A stretch of DNA of 64,000 bases from Betaproteobacteria bacterium (GTDB taxonomy: Bacteria > Pseudomonadota > Gammaproteobacteria > Burkholderiales > Burkholderiaceae_C), in contig VGHB01000011.1 in NCBI GenBank assembly GCA_016868355.1, forward strand, positions 1-64,000, read 5' to 3'. Position 1 is the stretch's first letter. The number at the start of each line of letters is the position of its first letter. Shown in pieces: positions 56,525 through 64,000 of this stretch. The position numbers were made by a program, and so were the translations under genes. The notes beneath the pieces were generated by a model. The model did no database searches and had not been told where the DNA came from. It saw only the letters and a list, made by a program, of their open reading frames with translations.

Positions 56525-58114
56525 ATGAATCATCTGGCGGGTCGTTCGGTGCTGATCCTGGGGCTGGGGGCCTCAGGCCTGGCCATGGCGCGTTGGTGTC
56601 TGCGCCATGGTGCGCGGGTGCAGCTGTGGGACAGCCGCGAACACCCTCCCATGCGCGCCGTACTGGATCAAGAGTCGCCCGGCTGCGCCTGGCTTAGCGG
56701 CGCCTTGGACCCAGCGGTGTTGATGGACGTGCATCTGGTGCTCAAAAGCCCGGGCCTGTCGCCCATGGATCCTGCTGTGGCCCCGCTCTTGAGGGCGGCG
56801 CACGCCGACCGTGTGGCCGTTGCGGGCGAATTGGCCCTGTTCGCAAGGGCATTGGCAGACCTGAAGGAAGCCCGCGGATACCAGCCCCAGATCTTGGCCG
56901 TCACCGGTACCAATGGCAAGACCACCACGGCGCAGCTCACGGGCCTGTTGGTGCAGCGCTGTGGCCGTCGCGTGGCGGTAGCTGGCAACATTGGCCCGAC
57001 ACTGTTGGACACCTTGTCACAGGCGCTTGATGCAGAGCAACAAGCCCAGACCCTGCTGCCCGAGGTGTGGGTGCTTGAGCTGTCGAGTTTTCAGCTCGAC
57101 GGGGTAGAGGGGTTTGAGCCCAGCGCCGCGGCGGTGCTCAACATCACCCAAGACCATCTCGACTGGCATGGCGACATGGCGCACTATGTGCAGGCCAAGT
57201 CCCGTATCTTCGGACCCGCGCCGCGCGAAGCCGAAGACGGCACCTTGACCTTGTCCTCCACGATCATGGTGATCAACCGCGACGATGAACAGGTCAGGGC
57301 CCTAGAACCTGCGCCCATCGCCGTCAAGGCCACGCGCGGGCGGGCAGGCAAGCCCCTGATGCGGCGGGTGGTTCGATTTGGTTTAGATGCACCTTGCTGC
57401 CCCAGCGACTTTGGCTTGGTGGTTCAGGGGGGGATGGCCTGGCTGGTCAGGGCCCACCCGCGGGATGAGGATGAAGCGCGGTCGGCACGCGGGGCTCTCG
57501 ATCAAGCGTTGCACCTGCAGCGTCTGATGCCGGCAGATGCCTTGCGCATTCGCGGCCGGCACAATGCAGCCAACGCCTTGGCCGCCTTAGCCCTGGCCAC
57601 GGCCATTGGTTGCCCCCTGGGGGTGATGCTGCATGGATTGCGCGAATATGCCGGCGAAGCCCACCGGGTCAGCTTCGTACTGCGGGCTGCTGATGTCGAT
57701 GTCTACGATGACAGCAAGGGCACCAATGTGGGCGCAACGGTGGCGGCCATCCAGGGCCTAGGCCAAGACATTGAGCCAGCCCGGTTGGTGCTCTTGTTGG
57801 GCGGCGACGGCAAGGGGCAGGACTTTTCAGCGCTGCGCTCGCCTGTGGCGCGTCACGCCCGTGCCGTGGCCTTGTACGGGCGCGATGCTCACGCCATTGC
57901 CGATGCCCTGGCGGGCCTGGACCTTCGGATGCAGCGCCACGAGGACCTGGTATCGGCCAGCAGCTGGGCCTTTGAGCAGGCCCAGCGCGGGGACTCGGTG
58001 CTGCTAAGCCCAGCCTGTGCCAGCCTGGACCAGTTCCGCGATTACAAGCACCGTGCCGATGTGTTTGTCGACCAGGCGCGGGCCTGGGCCCAATCCCTGG
58101 GGGTTCCCGCATGA
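56525..58114 (+). CDS. murD: UDP-MurNAc-L-alanine--D-glutamate ligase
   Basis: The product has 529 residues, longer than E. coli's 438. The extra length is in loops (for example about 235-320, between the central and C-terminal domains). [23 protein letters not shown] loop [34 protein letters not shown], then [11 protein letters not shown]. It adds D-Glu. The stop overlaps ftsW (ATGA). Confidence 0.96.
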   Translation: MNHLAGRSVLILGLGASGLAMARWCLRHGARVQLWDSREHPPMRAVLDQESPGCAWLSGALDPAVLMDVHLVLKSPGLSPMDPAVAPLLRAAHADRVAVAGELALFARALADLKEARGYQPQILAVTGTNGKTTTAQLTGLLVQRCGRRVAVAGNIGPTLLDTLSQALDAEQQAQTLLPEVWVLELSSFQLDGVEGFEPSAAAVLNITQDHLDWHGDMAHYVQAKSRIFGPAPREAEDGTLTLSSTIMVINRDDEQVRALEPAPIAVKATRGRAGKPLMRRVVRFGLDAPCCPSDFGLVVQGGMAWLVRAHPRDEDEARSARGALDQALHLQRLMPADALRIRGRHNAANALAALALATAIGCPLGVMLHGLREYAGEAHRVSFVLRAADVDVYDDSKGTNVGATVAAIQGLGQDIEPARLVLLLGGDGKGQDFSALRSPVARHARAVALYGRDAHAIADALAGLDLRMQRHEDLVSASSWAFEQAQRGDSVLLSPACASLDQFRDYKHRADVFVDQARAWAQSLGVPA

Positions 58115-59409
58115 GCGCCGGCTCGCGCGTGTTCACCGCGGGGTGGATGCAGAGCCTGGCCGCTGCCTGGCAGGCCCGCCCGGTGTGGTTGGGGGGTGGC
58201 GCGCCGGCGCACGGCCACACCACACGCGCGGTACCCATTCACGATTGGGTGGGCCGCAGTGGGCAGCCGGTGAAGTTACAGGGCTTTGACCAGCCGCTGG
58301 TGTTGGTGGTGATGGTGTTAATGGCCTTGGGTTTGGTGATGGTGTATTCGGCTTCAGTGGCCTTGCCCGACAACCCGCGCTTTGCCCGTTACACACCCAC
58401 TCACTTTCTGATGCGCCACTTCTTATCCATGGGCGTGGCCACTGCAGCGGCTGTGGTCATGCTCCAGATTCCGACCCGGGTTTGGGAGCGCTATGCCCCA
58501 CACCTCTTCGTTTTGGCCTTGGCCCTGTTGGTGGTCGTGTTGATTCCCTTCATTGGTAAGGGGGTCAATGGGGCACGGCGCTGGATTCCCCTGGGGGGCA
58601 TGAACTTCCAACCCAGTGAATTGGCCAAGCTGGCCATTGCGATGTACGCAGCCAACTACATGGTGCGCAAGATGGACGCCCGCGAGAACTTCATGCGCGC
58701 GTTACTGCCCATGGGAGTTGCGTTGGCCGTGGTCGGGGTGCTGCTGTTGGCCGAACCCGATATGGGGGCCTTCATGGTGATTGCCGCCATTGCACTGGGC
58801 ATCTTGTTCCTAGGCGGGGTGAACGGCCGCATGTTCTTCTTAAGCGTGGCCATTCTGCTGGGCGCATTCGTGCTGATGATCGTCTTCAGTGAATTCCGCC
58901 GTGAACGCATTTTTGCCTACCTCGACCCCTGGAACCCCGCCCATGCGCAAGGCAAGGCCTACCAGCTTACCCACTCACTGATCGCCTTTGGTCGTGGTGA
59001 GATCTTTGGCCAGGGTTTGGGTAACAGCGTTGAAAAACTGTTTTACCTGCCCGAAGCCCACACCGATTTCCTGATGGCGGTCTTGGGCGAGGAGTTGGGC
59101 TTCATCGGGGTGCTGTTCGTGATCGTGGCCTTCTTTTGGTTGACGCGGCGCATCTTCAGCATCGGACGTCAGGCCATAGCCATGGACCGGGTCTTTGCGG
59201 GCTTGATGACCCAAGGTATCGGCATCTGGATCGGTGTCCAGGCTTTTATCAACGTGGGCGTGAACCTGGGTGTGCTGCCCACCAAGGGCCTGACCTTGCC
59301 GCTGATGAGCTATGGGGGCTCAGCCCTTCTGTTGAACCTATCGGCCATTGCCATCGTGCTGCGCGTGGACATGGAAAACCGCCAGCGCATGCGTGGGGGC
59401 GGGGTATGA
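58111..59409 (+). CDS. ftsW: Septal peptidoglycan glycosyltransferase FtsW
   Basis: The product has 432 residues, a SEDS protein with about ten membrane helices. [22 protein letters not shown], the catalytic Asp in AEPDMGAFM, and the end [18 protein letters not shown]. It has a 60-residue hydrophilic N-terminus. It polymerises lipid II with FtsI. It ends [11 protein letters not shown], and its TGA overlaps ATG 59406 of a 37-codon ORF. Confidence 0.96.
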   Translation: MSAGSRVFTAGWMQSLAAAWQARPVWLGGGAPAHGHTTRAVPIHDWVGRSGQPVKLQGFDQPLVLVVMVLMALGLVMVYSASVALPDNPRFARYTPTHFLMRHFLSMGVATAAAVVMLQIPTRVWERYAPHLFVLALALLVVVLIPFIGKGVNGARRWIPLGGMNFQPSELAKLAIAMYAANYMVRKMDARENFMRALLPMGVALAVVGVLLLAEPDMGAFMVIAAIALGILFLGGVNGRMFFLSVAILLGAFVLMIVFSEFRRERIFAYLDPWNPAHAQGKAYQLTHSLIAFGRGEIFGQGLGNSVEKLFYLPEAHTDFLMAVLGEELGFIGVLFVIVAFFWLTRRIFSIGRQAIAMDRVFAGLMTQGIGIWIGVQAFINVGVNLGVLPTKGLTLPLMSYGGSALLLNLSAIAIVLRVDMENRQRMRGGGV

Positions 59410-59519
59410 GCGCCACCAAGCGGTTCCGCCGCAGGCTCACATCGCAGCGCGATGTGAATCGCGCTGTGCGCGAGTGCCGAAGCCAGAGCCGCCAACTGAT
59501 GCGAGGGGGAAGCGTGTGA
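59406..59519 (+). CDS. 37-residue Arg-rich ORF coupled between ftsW and murG
   Basis: ATG 59406 overlaps the ftsW stop as ATGA. The TGA at 59517-59519 overlaps the murG ATG as TGATG, the same couplings used throughout this cluster. The product opens [18 protein letters not shown], has ten Arg, one Lys, two acidic residues and one Cys, and ends [10 protein letters not shown]. That end resembles FtsW's last residues ([10 protein letters not shown]), so the segment may be a partial duplication of the ftsW 3' end that now keeps murG coupled. No membrane helix and no known family. It could also be only a translated spacer. Confidence 0.5.
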   Translation: MSATKRFRRRLTSQRDVNRAVRECRSQSRQLMRGGSV

Positions 59520-60601
59520 TGCCCCACCTTGTGATCATGGCTGCAGGCACCGGTGGGCATATCACCCCAGGATTGGCTGTGGCCGGCGAGATGCAACGAC
59601 GCGGATGGACCGTGTCGTGGATGGGGACCACCACCGGTTTGGAAAACCGCCTGGTTCCCCCAAGTGGCATTCCCATGGACGGCCTGGCCTTCAGCGGCTT
59701 GCGCGGCAAGGGCCTGTGGCACACGGCTACGGGCGGGTTGCGCTTGCTCAAAGCCTTCTGGGATGCGGCGCGCTTGTTGCGGCGCCGCCGAGCCGATGCC
59801 GTGTTGGGCATGGGCGGCTACATCTGTTTTCCCGGTGGGATGATGGCCAGCCTTCTGGGCAAGCCACTGATGCTGGTCAACGCAGACGCCGCCCTGCTGT
59901 TGAGCAACAAAGCTTTACTTCCTGTGGCCGACCGGGTGGCCTTCGGCTTTGAAGGGGGCTCCGAGGGTGTGAAGCGGGCGGTGGTGACGGGCAACCCGGT
60001 GCGCCCCGAAGTGGCGGCGATTGCCCCTCCGGCGCAGCGCTATGCCAACCGTCAGGGGCCTCTGCGCCTGTTGGTGGTCGGCGGCAGCTTGGGTGCGCGA
60101 GTGCTCAATGAAACCATACCCCAGGCCCTGGCCCTGATGGATGCCCACATGCGTCCCCATGTGGTGCATCAGACTGGCCAGGCTAACGCCCAGGGCGTTG
60201 AGCAGCGATGGGCCGACTTGGGCCTGATGAACCCCAACGTCAGCGTCAGACCCTTCATTGATGACATGGCCCATGAGTTGGCGCAGGCTGATGTGGTGCT
60301 GTGCCGTGCTGGGGCTATCACCGTGAGCGAGCTGTGTGCTGCCGGCGTGGCCAGCGTCTTGGTGCCTTTGGTGGTCAGCACTACCGCACACCAACGCCAC
60401 AACGCAGCCTACATGGCCCAACAAGGAGCGGCCGTGCACCTGCAACAAGAAAAGCTCACGCCCCAGGCTTTAGCCGATCTGCTCAGCAACTTGAACCGGC
60501 AAATCCTGTTGGAGATGGCCCAGCGCGCGCGCGCCTGCGCCCGCACGGACGCCACCGCGCAAGTGGCCGACGAACTTGAACGACTGGTGAAGGTCTCATG
60601 A
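59519..60601 (+). CDS. murG: UDP-GlcNAc transferase MurG (lipid II synthase)
   Basis: The product has 360 residues from ATG 59519 ([20 protein letters not shown]). It is a GT-B fold glycosyltransferase at the inner face of the membrane. [59 protein letters not shown] and HQRHNAAYM are conserved. The usual HEQN near residue 125 is replaced by [13 protein letters not shown], a form I associate with Comamonadaceae. The stop overlaps murC (ATGA). Confidence 0.95.
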   Translation: MPHLVIMAAGTGGHITPGLAVAGEMQRRGWTVSWMGTTTGLENRLVPPSGIPMDGLAFSGLRGKGLWHTATGGLRLLKAFWDAARLLRRRRADAVLGMGGYICFPGGMMASLLGKPLMLVNADAALLLSNKALLPVADRVAFGFEGGSEGVKRAVVTGNPVRPEVAAIAPPAQRYANRQGPLRLLVVGGSLGARVLNETIPQALALMDAHMRPHVVHQTGQANAQGVEQRWADLGLMNPNVSVRPFIDDMAHELAQADVVLCRAGAITVSELCAAGVASVLVPLVVSTTAHQRHNAAYMAQQGAAVHLQQEKLTPQALADLLSNLNRQILLEMAQRARACARTDATAQVADELERLVKVS

Positions 60602-62043
60602 AGCACGCCGTCAAGCAAATCCACTTCGTCGGCATCGGCGGCTCGGGTATGAGCGGCATCGCTGAGATTCTGCACAACCTGGGCTATGCGATTTCTGGCT
60701 CTGACCAAAGCGATGGCCCCGTCACCCAGCGCTTAGCCCGATTGGGGGTTCGTGTGGCCATTGGGCACCACGCGGTCCATGTCGAAGGGGCGCAGGCGGT
60801 GGTGGTGTCCACAGCGGTGCGCCACGACAACCCCGAGGTGATGGCCGCTCGGGCTCGGCGCATTCCTGTGGTGGCCCGTGCCGCCATGCTGGCCGAACTG
60901 ATGCGGCTGCGCCAGGGCATAGCCATTGCTGGCACACACGGCAAAACCACCACTACCTCCCTGGTCACGTCTGTGCTGGCCGCAGCGGGCTTGGACCCTA
61001 CCTTCGTCATTGGCGGCCGGCTCAACAGCGCGGGCACCAATTCGGCGCTGGGCCGGGGTGAGTACATCGTGGTGGAGGCCGATGAGAGCGACGCCTCCTT
61101 TCTCAACCTCAGCCCGGTGCTGAGCGTGGTCACCAACATCGACGCCGACCACATGGAAACCTACGGTCACGACTATTCGCGACTCAAGAGCGCCTTCGTG
61201 GATTTCCTGCACCGCATGCCCTTCTATGGAGCGGCCATCTTGTGCACCGACGACCCGGGCGCTCGATCTATCTTACCCCTGCTCAGCCGGCCTATCGTCA
61301 GCTATGGCCTGGGCGAAGACTGCCAAGTGCGGGCCGTCGATGTGCAGGCTTTGCCCGGGGGGCAAATGCGTTTCATCTGTCAACGTCGCAATGGCGTGCA
61401 CCAGCCCGACTTAGACATCACGCTGAACCTGCCGGGTGTGCACAACGTGCGCAATGCCCTGGCGGCTGTGGCGGTGGCCACCGAACTCGAACTGCCCGAT
61501 ACACCTATCACCAAGGCCTTGGCCGGCTTCGGCGGTGTGGGCCGACGCTTTCAGCGCCATGGAGACCTGCCGGTGCCGCAGGCACAAGGTGGAGGCCGCT
61601 TCACCCTCATCGACGACTATGGCCACCATCCGGTGGAAATGGCCGCCGTCATAGAGGCCGCGCGCGGTGCCTTTGTGGGCCGCCGCCTGGTCCTGGCCTT
61701 CCAGCCGCATCGCTACACCCGCACCCGCGACCGCTTTGAAGACTTTGTAAAAGTCTTGGGAACGGCCGATGCGGTGCTCTTGACCGAGGTGTACGCCGCG
61801 GGCGAGCCGCCCATCGTGGCCGCTGACGCCCGTTCAATAGCCCGCGCGCTGCGCGTGGCCGCCCGGGTTGACCCGCTCTTTGTCGACGATGTGCAGCGGC
61901 TGGACCAGGAGATCTTGGCGGCGGTGCGTGATGGCGACGTCGTCATCATCATGGGTGCTGGCTCCATCGGGTCGGTCGCCTCGCGTGTGGTGGCGCACTT
62001 GGGTGGGAACACCGGTGGGCAGGTACAGGAGGGGCACACATGA
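60598..62043 (+). CDS. murC: UDP-MurNAc--L-alanine ligase
   Basis: The product has 481 residues. [21 protein letters not shown] loop [46 protein letters not shown] and FQPHRYTRT. It adds the first stem residue to UDP-MurNAc. It overlaps murG and ddl by 4 nt each (ATGA). Confidence 0.97.
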   Translation: MKHAVKQIHFVGIGGSGMSGIAEILHNLGYAISGSDQSDGPVTQRLARLGVRVAIGHHAVHVEGAQAVVVSTAVRHDNPEVMAARARRIPVVARAAMLAELMRLRQGIAIAGTHGKTTTTSLVTSVLAAAGLDPTFVIGGRLNSAGTNSALGRGEYIVVEADESDASFLNLSPVLSVVTNIDADHMETYGHDYSRLKSAFVDFLHRMPFYGAAILCTDDPGARSILPLLSRPIVSYGLGEDCQVRAVDVQALPGGQMRFICQRRNGVHQPDLDITLNLPGVHNVRNALAAVAVATELELPDTPITKALAGFGGVGRRFQRHGDLPVPQAQGGGRFTLIDDYGHHPVEMAAVIEAARGAFVGRRLVLAFQPHRYTRTRDRFEDFVKVLGTADAVLLTEVYAAGEPPIVAADARSIARALRVAARVDPLFVDDVQRLDQEILAAVRDGDVVIIMGAGSIGSVASRVVAHLGGNTGGQVQEGHT

Positions 62044-63041
62044 GCCTTGCACGCCCCGACCCGCGCCAGCTCGGCCGTGTAGCTGTGCTCATGGGCGGTA
62101 CCTCGGCCGAGCGCGAGATTTCGCTGATGTCGGGCCAGGGTGTGTTGCAGGCCTTACGTGGGCGGGGTGTGGACGCACACGCCTTCGACCCCGCGCAGAG
62201 CCCACTGCAGGATCTCAAAGCCCAGGGCTATGCGCGGGTGTTCATCGCCTTGCACGGCCGCGGCGGTGAGGATGGCTGTGTGCAGGGCGCGCTGGAGTTG
62301 CTGCAGATGCCCTACACCGGATCAGGTGTGATGGCTTCGAGCATCTGCATGGACAAGGTGATGACCAAACGGGTGTGGATGGCCGAAGGCTTGCCCACGC
62401 CGCGCTGGGTACGGCTGGCCTCGGGCGACCTTCACCACGCGCGTATCCGCGCCGTTCCCGACGAGTTGGGCCTGCCCCTGATCGTCAAGCCGCCCCGCGA
62501 AGGCTCGTCCATCGGGGTGAGCAAGGTCAGCGGCTACTCGCAGATGCAAGGCGCTGTGGATCTGGCCGCCGGCTACGACCCCGATGTGCTGTGCGAGGAA
62601 TTCATCGACGGCCAGGAGGTGACCTGCGCTGTCTTGGGGCATGACGATCAGGCGCAGGCCCTGCCCGTGGTACGCATAAGCGCACCCGAGGCGGGCTACG
62701 ACTACCAGAACAAGTACTTCACCGACGAGGTTCAGTACTTTGTGCCCAGTGGCATGCCTGCAGCTGACGAGGTCGAGATTCAGCGCATCACCTTGCAGGC
62801 ATACCGCAGCTTGGGCTGCCGCGGTTGGGGACGGGCAGATCTGATGATTCGGGCAAGCGACAACAAGCCCTTTTTGCTGGAGATGAACACTTCGCCGGGC
62901 ATGACCAGCCACTCGCTGGTGCCCATGTCGGCGAATGCCGCGGGGATCGCTTACGGTGAGCTGTGCGTACGACTCTTGGCCGCCGCCACCCTGGACCATG
63001 ATGGCCGCGGGGCGGCCCCTACACCAGCAGGAGCGCCATGA
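62040..63041 (+). CDS. ddl: D-alanine--D-alanine ligase, DdlB type
   Basis: The product has 333 residues, an ATP-grasp enzyme. [49 protein letters not shown], and the metal site [18 protein letters not shown]. It makes the dipeptide used by the MurF half of murEF. A 15-residue Gly/Ala/Pro tail is extra. The stop overlaps ftsQ (ATGA). Confidence 0.97.
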   Translation: MSLARPDPRQLGRVAVLMGGTSAEREISLMSGQGVLQALRGRGVDAHAFDPAQSPLQDLKAQGYARVFIALHGRGGEDGCVQGALELLQMPYTGSGVMASSICMDKVMTKRVWMAEGLPTPRWVRLASGDLHHARIRAVPDELGLPLIVKPPREGSSIGVSKVSGYSQMQGAVDLAAGYDPDVLCEEFIDGQEVTCAVLGHDDQAQALPVVRISAPEAGYDYQNKYFTDEVQYFVPSGMPAADEVEIQRITLQAYRSLGCRGWGRADLMIRASDNKPFLLEMNTSPGMTSHSLVPMSANAAGIAYGELCVRLLAAATLDHDGRGAAPTPAGAP

Positions 63042-63958
63042 TGGCAGCGGCCACCATGCCCCCATCCACAGGCTGGAGCGCCATGCTCGGTGGCGGCAGA
63101 CCCGTGCGCAAGCCCGATGCATCCGCTCCCTGGGATGTACGCCTCATGCGCAGGGCCACTCGCTGGATCCTGGTGTTGGCATCCCTGACCCTGCTTGTCC
63201 TGGTGGTCACCTGGTGGCTGCGCCACGGCAGCTTTACCATTCAGCGCATTCGCCTGGATGCGGAACTTCAACGCACCAGTGTTGCCACGATTCGGGCCAA
63301 CGCACTGCCGCGCCTGAAAGGCAATTTCTTCACCATCGATCTGCAGTCGGCGCGGCGAGCCTTCGAGTCAGTGCCGTGGGTGCGCCGGGCAGAAGTTCAG
63401 CGGCATTGGCCCGGGCAGTTGCGGGTGCACCTGCTGGAACACAAGGCTGTAGCCTTGTGGGAAGCCACCGACAGCCGCGAGCGTCGCGACGACCGATTGG
63501 TTGGACAAGATGGAGCCGTGTTTCAGGCTAACCCTGGAGACGTCGAAGACGACAACCTGCCGATGTTCCGCGGCCCCGAGGGCGCTTCGGCCCAGATGTG
63601 GGCCTTGTATCGGCCACTGGCCGAAGCTTTGGGGCCTATCGGGCGCTTGGCGGGGGGCAGTCAGCAGGCGGCGATTCGGCTGCTGCAACTCAGCAGCAAG
63701 GGTTCGTGGTCGGCAGAGTTGGATACGGGCACCCGGCTGGAACTGGGCCGTGGCACACCGGCTGAAGTGCTGGCCCGAACCGAGTCATTTGTGCGCACGC
63801 TGCCGCAGGCGGTGGCGCCATTTCGCCGCCCCTTGCTGTATGCCGATTTGCGCCACGCCGAGGGCTATGCCCTGCGCTTGGCAGGCATCTCCACCTCGGG
63901 TGCGGTAGCGATGAAGCCGGCGGCGCCGGTATCGCGACCTGCAAAGCCCAAACCCTAG
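63038..63958 (+). CDS. ftsQ: Cell division protein FtsQ
   Basis: The product has 306 residues (ATG 63038; a second ATG follows directly). A 45-residue cytoplasmic end, one membrane helix ([19 protein letters not shown]), then a POTRA domain ([18 protein letters not shown] to [18 protein letters not shown]) and the beta domain. The Pro/Ala/Lys tail ([13 protein letters not shown]) is low-complexity. It works with FtsL and FtsB. Confidence 0.94.
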   Translation: MMAAATMPPSTGWSAMLGGGRPVRKPDASAPWDVRLMRRATRWILVLASLTLLVLVVTWWLRHGSFTIQRIRLDAELQRTSVATIRANALPRLKGNFFTIDLQSARRAFESVPWVRRAEVQRHWPGQLRVHLLEHKAVALWEATDSRERRDDRLVGQDGAVFQANPGDVEDDNLPMFRGPEGASAQMWALYRPLAEALGPIGRLAGGSQQAAIRLLQLSSKGSWSAELDTGTRLELGRGTPAEVLARTESFVRTLPQAVAPFRRPLLYADLRHAEGYALRLAGISTSGAVAMKPAAPVSRPAKPKP

Positions 63959-63973
63959 ACCACAGGACAGAAG

Positions 63974-64000
63974 ATGGCCAAGGAATACAAGGATCTCGTT
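63974..64000 (+). CDS. ftsA: Cell division protein FtsA (5' end only)
   Basis: ATG 63974 begins MAKEYKDLV, the usual betaproteobacterial FtsA opening, 15 nt after ftsQ and with ACAGAAG upstream. Only nine codons are in the window. Place and sequence agree with the order ftsQ-ftsA-ftsZ. Confidence 0.85.

Overview
The window is a stretch of chromosome from a GC-rich betaproteobacterium, most likely Burkholderiales and probably close to Comamonadaceae. The grounds are gene content and order: a rplU-rpmA-obgE-proB block; a nrdAB pair behind paired NrdR boxes; a lysine/alanine-rich histone H1-like protein; a gltIJKL operon behind a HypT-like LysR gene; and a division and cell wall (dcw) cluster in which murE and murF are one gene. 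No phage, insertion sequence, CRISPR array or integrase was seen. Nearly everything is housekeeping or ordinary metabolism, and the less ordinary material lies in the gaps.

Layout. 1-704 (minus): the 5' part of a gene for a secreted protein made of Pro/Gly-rich 22-residue repeats. 705-1623: no intact gene, but decayed sequence including a frameshifted CBS-domain gene. 1624-8565: fadH on plus, then on minus yaeQ, a CHASE2 adenylate cyclase, a FecR-domain protein and ispB. 8777-14977 (plus): rplU, rpmA, obgE, proB, proS and a lytic transglycosylase, with rppH opposing. 14991-20777 (minus): ubiX, grxD, prmC, prfA, hemA, miaB. 20778-21330: an ABC ATPase remnant and tRNA-Met(CAT). 21372-25107: ftsY, ffh (minus), a CcsA/YpjD-like membrane protein and a PP0621-like protein. 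25287-29783: NrdR boxes and nrdAB. 30018-31093: H1-like gene and an HNH nuclease. 31214-38804: a TetR gene and a beta-oxidation operon (acyl-CoA dehydrogenase, DUF2147 protein, hydroxyacyl-CoA dehydrogenase/hydratase, thiolase, enoyl-CoA hydratase). 38882-46548: thioesterase, Atm1-type ABC exporter, HypT-like LysR, gltIJKL, pyrC. 46872-48543: RNase P RNA and a Bcr/CflA drug exporter. 48744-64000: MraZ boxes and mraZ-rsmH-ftsL-ftsI-murEF-mraY-murD-ftsW-(37-codon ORF)-murG-murC-ddl-ftsQ-ftsA(partial).

How the genes work together. The dcw genes are packed with ATGA or TGATG overlaps, so they are probably translated as a coupled series that makes lipid II and the division machinery. A 37-codon Arg-rich ORF between ftsW and murG has exactly these overlaps at both ends. 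It is the best candidate here for an undescribed gene, although its last residues resemble the end of FtsW and it may be duplication debris. The FecR/CHASE2-cyclase pair behind ispB looks like an envelope-sensing cyclic nucleotide module. The TetR gene has a large palindrome over its start and probably controls the beta-oxidation operon. All calls are by eye from sequence and translations; no database search was run.
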